Part shown: piece by piece, positions 1 through 11,668 of the stretch
Numbering within the stretch: position 1 is the first letter of the stretch
How the letters are laid out: the number at the start of each line of letters is the position of its first letter
Assembly: GCF_963169125.1 (NCBI RefSeq)
Contig: NC_084802.1
Coordinates: 27,409,107-27,473,106, forward strand
Length of the DNA stretch: 64,000 nt
Direction: 5' to 3'
DNA from: Humulus lupulus
Taxonomy: Eukaryota > Streptophyta > Magnoliopsida > Rosales > Cannabaceae
The notes under the pieces: model-generated
Database searches by the model: none
The model's input: the letters and a program-made list of their open reading frames with translations, nothing else
What the model was told of the DNA's origin: nothing
Position numbers and translations under genes: made by a program

Positions 1-2224
1 CGCCTAGCAGATATAGCCTTAGTCAAGCAGGCAAGCAAATCCACGTAATGATGGGTATCCAGGATAAGAAATCCTGCCCTCCTGAGTGGATGACTATCAA
101 GTCAATCTCAATCAGATAAGTGATTTAACATTGGTGGTTCCGGTAGCCATATCGAGTTGATAGCCCTAAATAAAAGAGTGACAGTGGTACAAGTCACTAA
201 GGTGGGTTCCGTTCCCAATATAAATAAGTGATCATTTCACTAGCTTAAACAGGATAGGTGCATGATGATTAGTCATCAACATAACCTTCCTCATGACCCT
301 AGAGTCATAACTATGGAACTCTGTTCCCTAGCCATGTGACAAGCAGTCACCTAGGCCTTAGGCATTGGCTCTGAGTAACTAGTCCTAGACTAGCCAAGTG
401 CTTATAATTTTCATCGACCTTCGGGTCGGTCTAGCATTAATACCCCATATGAGTCATTCAACGCTGATAACGATTAGATCTAATCTTCATTCGGCCCTGC
501 GTCCTTGACGCTTATGCCGTTTCTGACTCTCAATTCAGTGATACGCGGCCAGTGCCGAACCTGAACAGTTGATGCCACACACATAAGCAAGCAATGCTAC
601 CAAACATATACCATATGTCAAATATCTTAATATAGGGCGTTCAGCATGTTTACTTAACCACTGCTAGCATAATTAGGACCATGCATAAACACAGAGGCTC
701 AAGCTCTGAACAATCTCATATCCAATATTCATAACATGCCCTAATCACATATTTCTCATGCAACACATGCATCACATTTAATCACTTAACATGCCTCAAC
801 AATAACCATGCATGTCACATTTAAGCATCCAACATGCATCAAGAATAACCACGCATGTCACATATACACAGGGTGCAGTTTTCTTACCTCGGGTTCGAGC
901 AAGAATTAGTAAAAGAACAACCCTTGCGAATGATCAATTCTTTGATCCTTTAGCGGTCACCTAGTCATAACAAAAATATAGGATTCATCAATGAAAATAA
1001 AAACAAAGGTTCCCAAACCAAAACCTAGCCTCCGAGACATTGAATCCTACTAAACCGGGTAGTAGGATCGATCCTGAGGCCTAAGGCTTGAATCCACAAG
1101 CCAAAAACTCATTTTTTGGCCAAAATGCCACTAAGGGCCGCGACCCTCCCTAGCCGCGTCGCGGCTCGCCCCTCAGACAGAGGCGGCTCTTCCCCAACAC
1201 CCAGCGTGGGCCGTGGCTCACCCTAGCCGTGCCGCGACTCTTTTCTGCAATTCAGCAAAAACCAAATTTCCTCCCCTGCATTATTCCTTGAAACCAACCC
1301 TCAAAACCAATTCCAAACATCCAATTCAACCCCTAAACTTCATACATATCACAACATCTTCAAAATCCAATCAATCTTACTCAAAAACTCCCATTAATTC
1401 CCAACTAACACATCAAAATCCTCAACTGAAAACTTATTAGAAAAACAGGGTATAACAAGACTTTCATGGATAAATTCCTTACCTCAAGCTTGATTTTGAA
1501 TCCTCTTCAATGGCTGGATCAAGTTCCTAAGCTCAAACCTTGATTTCCTAGCTTAATACCTCAAATTGGGATCTCAAAAATTGAAAGGAAAAAGGAGGAG
1601 AAATGGTGTACGGGTGAGGGAGAGAGATGAGGATGATTCTCTGTTTTGATTCAACCTTCCACAGCCATCTAATGGCTAAATACAACCTTAGGGTGAAAAG
1701 ACCATATTGCCCCTAAGTCAATAAAATCCCTCTAAAGACTTCCACGGGTAAAACCGTATTTTCCCGCCTATCTCGTTAATTATAATTAACACCCTCCAAT
1801 TCCCGTTATTCTCAAATACCAATAATTCATATCCTGTTACCCTCTAATTCCCGGCAACGTTCTAATCACCAAATTACCCCGAGACTTACTCTGAGCCCTG
1901 AACTTAATCCCATAATGACTAGACCGAAAACTTGCATTCCATGATCGTATCATGCTGAATGGCTTGAGCCAATCCACATATAATGTGGTATTATTTATAA
2001 TTTACCCACATGCATGTAAATACACAATCACGCCCTCAACAAGCCAAATTACCAAAATGCCCTTATAATAAAATGTGAACACATATGCATGCGTTTATCA
2101 TCATATAATAATATAATTCACATAAACATGCATATAACCATTAAATAGCATAATAAATCAATTATGGCCCTCCCGGTCTCCTAATCAAGGTCCTAATCCC
2201 TATTAGGAAATTTGGGGCATTACA
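1..2224 (-). repeat. TAACG-family LTR, copy A (truncated by window start)
   Basis: The right end reads ...GGGGCATTACA at 2224, the same terminus as copies B and C. The body shares their landmarks: a series of short hairpins (263-485), a stem of ATCCTACTA / TAGTAGGAT (1044-1068), a GC-rich cassette with GCCGCGAC repeats (about 1134-1240) and AT-rich tracts with CATGCATG-type motifs. The left part lies outside the window, so no target duplication can be tested. Strand is inferred: in the opposite orientation the family shows a CT-rich leader-like tract, splice-donor-like sites and a TATAAATA box. No coding capacity is seen; the short ORFs are chance. Confidence 0.8.
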
Positions 2225-2790
2225 ACGAAGCTCCGATAAACCAGGCTATTAAATAAACTCTTTAATCCAATAATCTTATTTATTAATTCCATGATTACTC
2301 CACTATAAATATGGAATTGCACTCTAAGTATTTATAGAATTATATTTGCAGAGTTTTCTCTTGTAGCCCATTGATATAATCCATAAATGTCGTTTTGTCC
2401 TCCATTTATTGGTTCGTTAATTATAGTTGGTCAAAATTACCGTTTTACTCTTCTAATTACCTTTTGATTCTTAAGTACCATTAATTCACTAGCGAATAAT
2501 TAATCTATAATCAAATTATATATTTGAGCTCAATAACTATTCAGTTCTAGAATTAACCCTTAAGATAACCAATATTCGATCTGTTAAAAAAGTATGGATT
2601 CCATTATTGTAATTCATGTTCCCATCCTTTCATGATATTGAATCTCCAAAACAAAAGTCATTAGTCTCATTATACTAAGAAACCTTAACAAGTGAATCAA
2701 AGGATCCAATAAACACAAACAAAAGTTCATGAATACTCATGATTTAGACTGATCTACAAATGAGCATCTATTATGATAAGAATTAACGAC
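2225..2790 (-). repeat. Copia-type LTR fragment, reverse orientation
   Basis: Read on the minus strand, this stretch resembles the distal part of the solo LTR at 44056-53326 (compare 51600-52130). Shared blocks include the TTATTGAGCTCAAA stretch and the TTTATAGTGGA(G/A)TAATCATG region. It is interrupted on its left by LTR copy A. It is old and truncated at both ends, and carries no genes. Confidence 0.65.
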
Positions 2791-2794
2791 TTGT

Positions 2795-3133
2795 GAAGCA
2801 GCTAAGGAGGCAGTTTGGTTGAGAAAGTTCTAAAATGATTTGGAAATAGTTCCAAATATGGATAAGCCACTAGTCATATACCGTGACAACAGTGGAGCAG
2901 TAGCTAACTCCAAGGAACCAAGAAGCCACAAGAAAGGAAAGCATATAGAAAGGAAATACCATCTGGTTAGAGAGATTGTGCATAGAGGTGATGTGACTAT
3001 TATGAAGATAGCGTCAGAATAGAACCTAGCTGACCCATTTACCAAGACACTTCCTACAAAGTCGTTCATGGGTCACATTTGTAACATGGGATTAAGGGAG
3101 ATACCTCACTTGCTTTGAGGGAAAGTGGGAGAT
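2795..3133 (+). pseudogene. Copia RNase H / polyprotein C-terminal remnant
   Basis: The translated pieces match the end of Copia polyproteins. AKEAVWLRKF is followed, in another part of the frame, by the RNase H segment YRDNSGAVANSKEPRSHKKG and HIERKYHLVRE (2840-3022), then by LADPFTKTLP after a stop codon. An in-frame stop after WLRKF and another at 3020 break it. A purine-rich tract (AAAGTGGGAGAT, 3122-3133) directly precedes an LTR start, so it is the authentic 3' end of an element. The reverse transcriptase, integrase and gag are missing. It is a dead fragment. Confidence 0.85.
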
Positions 3134-3245
3134 TGTTAGGATTAATGTCCTAAAAGCATGTAAAGACATTTTATTGAATTAAATAAAAGAACAATTTGAG
3201 ATTTTGGAGAGCTCTGGTAGTTCTAAAAATTTCAAATGGAAAAAC
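3134..3245 (+). repeat. Start of a Copia 3' LTR, truncated
   Basis: TGTTAGGATTAATGTCC follows the polypurine tract directly. This is the same type of LTR start as TGTTGGGAATTATGCCC at 44056. Homology fades after about 110 bp, before the G run at 3291-3308. Confidence 0.7.
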
Positions 3246-3290
3246 TAAACAGTAGAGAGACAACTCTCCCGTTTTATACACAAAGGACTT

Positions 3291-3308
3291 GGGGGGGGGG
3301 GGGGGGGG
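3291..3308 (+). repeat. Homopolymer run of 18 G
   Basis: Eighteen consecutive G follow CAAAGGACTT. The length may be unreliable because such runs slip in replication and sequencing. The ACTTGGGGG context resembles a retroelement polypurine tract. Confidence 0.9.
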
Positions 3309-3309
3309 A

Positions 3310-3657
3310 GTGACTCCACCCTGACCGTTGATCACCTATGGGATAGGCACTCGAGCGTGATCCAACGGTCATGATTATCAAGGCACGGATCGTGATCATT
3401 AGCATGGGAAAAGGAAGCCTCTAGTACATGGCGAAAAGACGCTTCAAGTATGGATTGGACGTCTTGGACGTGGAACGGACCCCTCATTAATTGCACTGAT
3501 TGATGAGCCCAACAATGGGGAGTCAGCACGTGGCCTTACCTTTTTTGAGTGTGACGTCATGAAGAGCCCAAGAGTCACCTCCCAAAGACCTTGAAATTAC
3601 TCCTCTCATAATAAGTCTCCACTGTCCGAGGACAAGTGAAGACTTGGGGGCAAATAA
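3310..3657 (+). repeat. Degenerate gypsy-like (Tat-type) internal end with polypurine tract
   Basis: Moderately GC-rich non-coding sequence ends in GACTTGGGGGCAAAT (about 3641-3655). This resembles the polypurine tract found just before the 3' LTR of Ty3/gypsy elements of the Tat group, and a TG dinucleotide follows at 3658. No protein similarity is seen. The assignment rests on this motif only. Confidence 0.4.
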
Positions 3658-4248
3658 TGTCTGTGATTTCATCATTGGACATGTGGCAGCCATTAGAGAA
3701 GTGATTTGGCTCCTCAGGAGCTAATGAAGTCTTGTAGAGCTCGCCTAGAGCTCCTCGGAGCATAGATTCCTCCCAACGTGTTATTATCTGTTTCCAGGCG
3801 TGGATGTCTTCAAGTTAGGCCAAGTCTCAAGGACATTCGTTATGGTCCTCCCGTTTTCTTGATCAGTTAGTCCTCCGGGCCTAGGAGTTTATCCTCGGAA
3901 CCTGGAGCGAACGCTAGATGTCAGTCGTAATAGCTTTGTACGGCAAGCGGCCATTTGACATCTTTTTGTGCCTCGAGTAGTGGTGTCGAGCCTGTACACT
4001 CGATAATTGGCATGTCCCATGCGCTGCCTGACATGGGAAACGTGCAGCTGCGTTTTGGCAGTGTCAGGGGGCGTGTCTCCTATAGAGTAGTGAGCAACAA
4101 TGTAACACCCTGGATACCCCAAGACTGTTACGGTGAACGTTGAACCGTGAATTTAACTCGCTAACCGAGTTCTTTGGTTAAAAACGTGCTTCTAGGTGTT
4201 ATTAATAGGTTAAGGTGAAAAACCAATCAAAAGGAAAGGATATATTTT

Positions 4249-6227
4249 TGATGGACCCAAAACGGGTATGTTTAAAAATTTATATATCGCAAGCGCACGA
4301 ATCGTCCATATAAAATAGTGATCGTAAGCAAGGATGTCGAACCCAAAGGAGTTGTCTAAAATCGAAAATGAAACTATTTTAAATCAAAAATAATAAATTC
4401 TAACCTAGCTCCAAAGATTGATGAGTTTTAATATTATGAACATAAGATAAAAGATTGAAAAATAAAGCTATTTAAGAGAATAAAAATAAAGCAATAATGA
4501 GTTGAAAATAAGTGTTAAAAGAAAAGATTATTAAGATACTAGAATCCACAAAATGTAAGTTTAATAATATTTATTAGTATATTGATTCCCAAGTTTTAGT
4601 GATAGTTAAAATATTTTAAACTATCATTTTCTAAAAAGATTTATAATTTTAAGCACAAATTTCTTATAAAAATATAGGATTTTTCTTCACTTTTCAAAAT
4701 TATAATTTCAAAGCATTTAGTGTAAATCAATCTAATGAAATAACAAATAAATCAATGAACATTATTTATAAGGCAAAACATAATATTTTTGTTCTAAGCA
4801 TGGATGTGTACAATTTAATGACACATCTTACACAAAGAATATTATGTTTATGCACTAATGAAGAACAAAGTGTAAATATGTTCTAACAATCTAAAATACA
4901 AGATATTTAAGATGAAAGAAATATATGAAGAAGAAAAATCCATAGACTTTGTTGCATTACAAGGGAAATCAACATACAACATAAATATTACCTAGTTACA
5001 AGTTGCTTCATCATGATCTTAATAATCTTATGAAAAAGATTAGAAGCACATAACTAGAGTAGAAATTACAAAATAAAAGACATACATACTTGCAAAATGC
5101 TCTTGAAAAACCCAAATGGAAGAGAGAAAGGTAGAGAGAAAAAGATGGTAACCCAAAAACATTAAGCCCTCCCAAATGGTCTTCAAAACCCTTATTTATA
5201 ACCAAAATGAGATTATTAAAATAATCAATTTAAATTAAGTAAATTGATTAAATTAATAATAATGTGGTAAATAGGGGTAAATTGTAGGAGTGATGATGAT
5301 TTTGGGGTAAAAAGTGTATAGAAAATGGGTAAAAAGTGGCATTTTGAGCCTAGGGGACAATTGGTACACTTATGCATTTTTAGGCTCAAAAATGACAAAA
5401 TGCAGCATTAGGCTGCTGGTGGCAGGCGGCTGGCACGCGTGGGCTTGCGGGCTGGGCCGAGATGCTGAAGAAGGAAGCACCAGGAGGCTTGGGGACTTGG
5501 GCCGTGGAGGCTGAAGAGAAGGAAGGCCCACGGTGGCTGCTGGCTTCTTGAAGAGGCTGGGAGGCTTCGGTGACAGCTGGCGTAGGAGGCATATATGCTG
5601 AAGGAGATGAAGATGGCTGGGTGATTGAAGGCTTCGGTGACAGCTGGCGGCAAGGGGAGCTGCTGAAGGCTGAAGGAGTTTGACTTGAGGTGCCAGGCGG
5701 GTTGGGCCAGGGGACAGGCGGGCTGGGCCAGGGGACAGGCGGGCTGGGCCATGGGACAGGCGGGCTGGGCCAGGGGACAGGCGGGCTGGGCCATGCCTGA
5801 GCCATTTTCTTTGCCTTCTTCTCAAAAATGCCACTTCTATCATTGATTTCCTTTAAATAAAAATGCAAAAATGCAAATTAATTTCTATAAAATAGTATAA
5901 ATTAACTTCAAATAAATATTTTCAACATACAAATACATCTCATTAATTTAAAGAAAATATTAATTTAAACTTAATTTGTTTTGACACTTAAATTGAATAA
6001 ATATGCATTTATTTTTACCACTAAACACACAACAATAATTCAAATAATTAAATTACAACATATTACAATATAATAACTATAAAAATGTATAAAAATCTAT
6101 AAAACTACACTAAGACTAATAAATTAAAAATTACATAAAAACTTAATAAGTTAATTAAAAACTCAAGAACTAAGCAACAATTAGTATACAAAATATGGTA
6201 AAATAACTCTATTTTGTAGAGTTATCA
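4249..6227 (-). mobile_element. Solo LTR of a gypsy-like family (TGATAACT type), copy X1
   Basis: On the minus strand it begins TGATAACTCTAC and ends GGGTCCATCA. The 5-bp duplication ATTTT flanks it (4244-4248 and 6228-6232). It matches the copy at 15626-17585 along its length in inverse orientation. The distal part has the block ACAACTCCTTTGGGTTCGAC, reminiscent of Athila/Tat-type LTRs. A GC-rich island (about 5400-5800) contains five tandem 21-bp units. Long ORFs on the minus strand there are proline-rich and match no known protein; I do not call them genes. Confidence 0.88.
5695..5800 (-). repeat. Minisatellite, about five 21-bp units
   Basis: Units of the form GGCGGGCTGGGCCAGGGGACA repeat head to tail, with GGTTGGG and CCATGGG variants. 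The sister LTR at 15626-17585 lacks the array at the matching place, so it expanded after the two insertions diverged. Confidence 0.9.
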
Positions 6228-6452
6228 ATTTTATTTGAAACATAAAATTGTTCATGGGCCCATAAAATGTTTACAAGTTGTTTACGATACAAAATGGTCA
6301 CTACTATGTAAAATTTACAACCCACCGATCTAAGCGGCAAAAATAGGGTAAACCCCCTAGTTCCCCAAAGAACTCCTTGGTCATGGTGGTTAAGCGGCCG
6401 CATATGTACACATCACCACCTAAGCTCTCCACTCAAGGCTGGGTGAGCTTTT

Positions 6453-6506
6453 CTTTCCCTTTACCTGCACCACATGGCACCCATGAGCCAAAGCCCAGCA
6501 AGAAAA
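6453..6506 (-). other. Conserved 54-bp block of TAACG LTRs (copy B)
   Basis: On the minus strand it reads FSCWALAHGCHVVQVKGK in one open frame. The other copies are at 12702-12755 (-), 19536-19589 (+), 42271-42324 (-), 53996-54049 (+) and 62482-62535 (+). It also contains a GCAGGTAA splice-donor-like site. Function unknown. Confidence 0.7.
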
Positions 6507-9111
6507 CACATAAGTGCATGAGTATAATATCAACAATGACCATAATAATCATTCAGAACTTTCAGTCCAAAATAGAGGAGTGACAGTTGTAAAAGTCACT
6601 AAAGTGGGTTCCGTTCCCATAAGCCATGTGACGATAGGGTCACTGGGGCTTTACAAATAAGTGATCATTTCACTAGCTTAAACATGATAGGTGCTTGATG
6701 AACTAGTCACCAACATAACCTACTGCATGACCATAGAGTCACAACCATGGCATTCCGCTCCCTAGCCATGTGACAAAGTAGTCATCTAGGCCTTTGGCCC
6801 TGGCTCTGAGTAACTAGTCTTAGACTAGTCAAGCGCTTATAATTGTCATCGACCTTAGGGTCGGTCCAGCATTAATGCTCCTAGAGTCATTCAACGTTGA
6901 TATCTATTAGATCTAATCTTTTATCGGCTCTGCGTTCTTGACGCTTATGCCGTTCCTGACTCTTAGGTTAGTAATACGCGACCAGTGCCAATTCTGAATA
7001 GTCAGTGGCATACACAAGTAAACAAGATTTGATAAGCATTTAATATGCAATCAATGTCCACATTTAACAACCAACATGCCTCTATAATATCCACGCATGT
7101 CACATATAGGGTGCAGTTTCTTACTTCTGGTTTGAGCGAGAATGAATAAAAGAACGACCCTTGAGAACGATCAACATTTTAGTTCCTTGACGGTCACCTA
7201 GTCATAACCAATTATGGAACTCCATCAATAAAATGAATAACAAAGGTTCCCGAATCAAAACCTAGCCTTTGAGACATCGAATCCTACTAAACCAAGTAGT
7301 AGGATCAATCCCGAGGCCTAAGGCTTGAATCCCCAAAGTAGAAACCCATTTCTGGCCAAAATGCCACTAAGGGCCGCGACCCTCTCTAGCCATGCCGTGG
7401 CCTGCCCCTCAACCAGAGGCGACCTCCCTTCAGCTCCCAGCACGGGCCGCGACCCTCCTTGGCCATGTCGCGGTCCTTCAGCGCTTCAGCCTCTTCCTCC
7501 CATTTTCTCAAGCTTGGGTTGTGGCGCTCTAGAACAGAGTCGCGGACCCACCTGGAACTCAGCCAAAAACCATGATTTTCTCCCTTCGAACTCAATCTAA
7601 AACCTCATTAAAACTCCCCCAACATCACCAAACAAAGCCCCCAAGCATCAAAACCCAAGTGAACTTCCTCCAAAAACTTCCATTAATTCTCAACTTAGCA
7701 CCTTAAATTCCACAACTGAAACCCATAAGAAAAACAGAGTATAACTAAGGTTTCATGGATAAATTCTTACCTCAAGCTGGATTTAAGTCCTCTTCAATGG
7801 TTGAACTAAAGTCCTAAGCTCCAAACTTTGATTCCTTAGCTTAGTTCTTCAAATTGGGATAAAAAACTCCAAAGGAAACAAGACGAAGATGAAGAACGTG
7901 AAGAAGGAAACTTGGCTCTGTTTTTGCTTCAACTCATTCTACAGTACACTAGAATCCCATATAACCCTTGCCAAAAGACCATATTACCCCTAGGTTAAAT
8001 AAAACCCTCTAAAGGCTAGTAAGGGCAAAAATGACATTTAACCTCTAAACCCGCAAATCATAATTAACGTTCTCCAATTCCCGTTTTTATCAATATCCTC
8101 AAATACCAATAATTCATATCTCGTTACCCTTTAATTCCCGGCAACGCTCTATTCACCAAAACACCCCAAGACTCACCTCGAGCCCCGAGCTTAAGCCTGT
8201 TATGACCAAACCGATAGTTTATATTCAAAGATCGTCTCATGCCGAATAGCTCGAACAAATCCACATTATAATGTGGTCTCAACAATTAATCACAAACATG
8301 CACCCAAAATATACAAATATGCCATCAACAGGCCAAATTACCAATATACCCTTATAATCAAATGTGGACCCACATGCATGCATTTAATATCATATTATAA
8401 TATAATTCACATAAAATGCATATAATCATTTAATGGCATAATAAAATAATTATGGCCCTCCCAGCCTACTAATTCAGCCATTAAACCACATGAGGGATTT
8501 CGGGGCATTACAAACAACCTACGAATTGGGCCCCGTGCGATATGCTTGGGCTCACCACCTTAATTAGGGCACCCGAAGGTGTTAATTAGCATTAAACTCC
8601 CAAATGATTCAAAATATTTGTAATAAATCCTCATTAAGAGAATTAATTACCCCTGTCCACTATAAATTGGGCTAGGACTTCTATTGTAAATGACTTTTGG
8701 ATTTTGGACTTTTGATCTCACTTTTGTACTTAGAGCAATATATACGTTGCCTGAGAAAACATCCATTGAAGCTTGCCATCTCAAGCTTCAAGAACACTAA
8801 TATTAAAGCCTCGTGGACTAGGGGTGTTTTATAACCTGAACCACATAAATTTTATGTCTTTTACATGCATTTTTTTAAGTTCTTATTTAATTAGTTAATA
8901 GCGAAAAAGACAGTCAATAGAAAAACCATTGAATATGTAAATTAAAAATTGAGTATGCATGAATCTCTTATATATAAATTATTGGTTTTAATGTTTTTTT
9001 TTATTAACTTTAACAAAATATTCTAATATTTAACAAAATATACCTTCAAATCTAATTAAAAATAGATATTTATTATATTATATTAATATAAATTAAAATA
9101 TTAATATAATA

Positions 9112-9963
9112 TGGGATCTTGGAGCTTGGAGAGCTTTAGCAATGGAGTTTTCTACGAATTTGAGTAGAGTAATTGCTTACAAGAGAAAATTATGAGATCT
9201 TTTCTACAGTGCACAATTGGTCCTATTTATAAGCAGTTTGGTGGAATGGGTTTGAGCCGGACTAATCCGGGCCCAATAGGGATATAATCATGGTTCACTC
9301 ACTAATAGAAGCTTAATACGAAGAACTTTGCTAAATAATACACATTAATGAAGGCCCATTGGGCCGACTTGGGCATAATCACACTTTACAACTAACAACA
9401 ATACGTACTTTCAGACTGGTTCGCATGAGCTTCTAAGGAGATCCTAGGGACAGGATCCGTCAGAGTAGTGGCAGTATTGTTCCCCAATATCAGCGTACAT
9501 TTCGTATGTAACCTCTTATATGCATGTTAGTTGGGGAGGCCAAACTCTGTGTTTCTCGGGAATGTGTCAACGTCAGGGAAGTTCAATCCTGCAACCCAGA
9601 TGCCAGGTCCGGGTTCATTTACTAATATCCTGGTTCGTTTACTAGGACCCTGGTTCATTTTTCCTGATCTCGAGTTTATTTACTAATGTCTTAGTCCATT
9701 CAGACGGTTGAACTTCATCCTTATTCGCATCCCAGATGATGCCACTAAATCGGGACTGGGAAGATGAGCTGGGCCCGAACCTTAGTCCTAATTCCCTCAT
9801 TATGGTGGCGCCCATTGAATAGTGTTGGGCTTACTGACGAGTGGGCCACTAGGCGTCTCGTCCTCCCTGTCCATTGAGCTTAGACTGGGCCTTTGATCTC
9901 TACGAAAGAGCCCATAGACCCATTATGTCGTGCCACGTGTCTCGGGACAAAACGGGGATAACA
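9112..9963 (-). repeat. LTR fragment, Tat-like family (TGTTATCC type)
   Basis: On the minus strand it starts TGTTATCCCCG and ends AAGATCCCA, giving TG...CA termini. The first 170 bp resemble the plus-strand sequence from 63815 to the window end, including a GACACGTGGC motif and GGGCCCA-rich tracts. The flanking five bases do not match (TAATA against CATTT), so either a border is eroded or it is a fragment. No coding sequence. Confidence 0.55.
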
Positions 9964-11030
9964 CATTTTAATTATATTTATTAAATTTGTATCATTGTCA
10001 TATAAATTTTAATTAAATAAATAATATTACATATAAAATAATGACATAAATATATTAAATGAAAAATTAAACCAAACTATTGTTTATGATTTTTTTATGT
10101 ATATATAATATGACAACTTTTTAAATAAAAATGATAATTTTTTTAATAAAAATTAAGATTATGTATTATGTATATTATTATTATTATATCTAGTATTGTA
10201 TTAAATATTATTATAATAATAATATTTTATAATATTTAAATTCATATTAATATAATTAGTACAAAAATTATGATTATATATTATTAGCATTATAATATTT
10301 TATAATATTTAAATTTATATTAATATAATTATTAAATATATAGTTTTGTATTATATATTATTATAATAATGATATTTTATAAGATTTGAATTTAAATTTA
10401 TATTAATATAATTATTATATATGTAGTCTTATATTAAATATTAATATAATAATGATATTTTATAATATTTGAATTATACCTGTATTTTTAATTTTGAAAA
10501 TTGAATTAGGATTTAAAATTATTATTGATTTTTTTTTAACAAATTTTACAAAATAATTTAAAATTATATAATTCTTCAACCCCAATATAATATAAATAAA
10601 TAGGTTGTGAATGAGATATGATACCTTACGTTCATAAATTTAAAAGAAAATTTTCACATTGTATGCATAATAGAGGGTGCTAATTAAAAAATATACTAGG
10701 CATAATAAAGATTTCAAAATAATGTCACTTTTTTACATTCTACCCAAAATACCCTTGTCATTTTTCCCTCAATTCTCTCTTATCTCTTCTCTCTTCCCTC
10801 TCTCTTTCTCTGTTCATTCTCTCTCACCTCACGACAACACCACCCACAACAGCGACGCCACCATAACACCAGAAAAACCTCCATAGCTTCGGCCACCTTG
10901 AGATAAACACAATATACCCAAAGAAACATACATTTTGATGACCTTTGAGTAGAAATTTATGGGTAATTAATTGTTTATCAAATATAATAATGTTTCTTTT
11001 ACTTAAGACACTATATACTGCATTTCGAAC
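9964..11030. other. AT-rich intergenic sequence, no gene recognised
   Basis: From 9964 to about 10560 the sequence is very AT-rich, with repeated TTATAATATTTAAATT-like units that look like old local duplication. From 10680 to 10880 a CT-rich tract is followed by a CAC/GAC-rich stretch, which could be the relic of a 5' leader. I see no splice-supported coding region. Confidence 0.5.
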
Positions 11031-11582
11031 TAGGGCTGAGCATAAAATCTGAAAAACCGAAAAAACTAAGTACACTGACCTTCCAAACACCGAAAAAACT
11101 AAAACCAATAAAACCGAACACCGAAAAAACCGTTAACGGCGTAAACCGCCACCGTTCGGTCGATTTGAAAAATCCGTGTGGACCAACCAGTTTGAACCGA
11201 AACTGACTGAAATTATAAATATATGTAGGTTATGTTATGCTTATGGACTTTTAATTATGTTTTCAAACTTTTAAATTTGTGAATGTAACTATGTTCTATG
11301 TATTTATGTTTTAAAAAAGCACAAAAATGGATTCCAACAATCCAAATTTTTTAGTTTTTTTTTTTAACTAAAACTTTCTCAAAAATTATAGAAAAAAAAA
11401 ATTAGAAAAAGAACTTCAGTCTGGTCGGTTTACCTGACTAAACCGCGGTCTAAAACGGTCAATTTTTTTTCTTTAATTGGTTTGGTTGGTCAATTTTTGG
11501 ATCGCACCAATCCGGACCAAAAATCGAATTATGGATTTAATAATATGAAAAAACCGCTCAAATCGACCGATGCTCAGCCCTA
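11031..11582. mobile_element. hAT-like non-autonomous element, copy 1
   Basis: Terminal inverted repeats TAGGGCTGAGCAT and (as reverse complement of the right end) TAGGGCTGAGCATCGG. The 8-bp flanks TTTCGAAC (11023-11030) and TTTCAAAT (11583-11590) agree at six positions and differ by two transitions, as expected for an aged hAT-type duplication. Inside are many CCGAAAAACCG and CGGTTTGG subterminal motifs. It has no coding capacity. Same family as 23499-24057. Confidence 0.8.
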
Positions 11583-11668
11583 TTTCAAATAGATATGGGC
11601 ATGATTTTTGGGTGTTTTTGCAATTTTTTTCAGATCTAAAACTCTAAAATCTGCCGAAAATCGACCTT

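Larger units (their letters stand above)
4101..8512 (-). mobile_element. Solo LTR, TAACG family, copy B
   Basis: It starts TGTAACACCC and ends GGGGCATTACA, flanked by the 5-bp target duplication AACAA (4096-4100 and 8513-8517). No internal retrotransposon region is present, so it is a solo LTR left by LTR-LTR recombination. Without the nested element at 4249-6227 it is about 2.43 kb. It has the family landmarks: hairpin series (about 6625-6985), GC-rich cassette (about 7370-7545), ATCCTACTA / TAGTAGGAT stem (7281-7305) and the conserved 54-bp block (6453-6506, minus strand). Strand is inferred as for copy A. Confidence 0.9.
3658..8860 (+). repeat. Gypsy-like (Tat-type) LTR remnant split by solo LTR B
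   Basis: TGTCTGTGATTTC follows the polypurine-like tract. The sequence runs to 4100, is interrupted by solo LTR B (4101-8512), and resumes at 8513 to about 8860 with a GTATATAAATT-poor promoter-like stretch, a TTGTACTTAGAGCAATATATACG block and GTGGACTAGGGGTG. The right end is not recognisable and no primer binding site is visible. The AACAA duplication belongs to copy B, not to this element. Confidence 0.4.

Noticed and set aside
2830..3069. Minus-strand ORF of 79 aa
   Set aside because: Opposite strand of the Copia RNase H remnant.
5370..5868. Long minus-strand ORFs (157, 160 and 128 aa), proline-rich
   Set aside because: They overlap one another in three frames over a GC-rich repeat inside solo LTR X1. 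The openness comes from the 21-bp repeat being a multiple of three.
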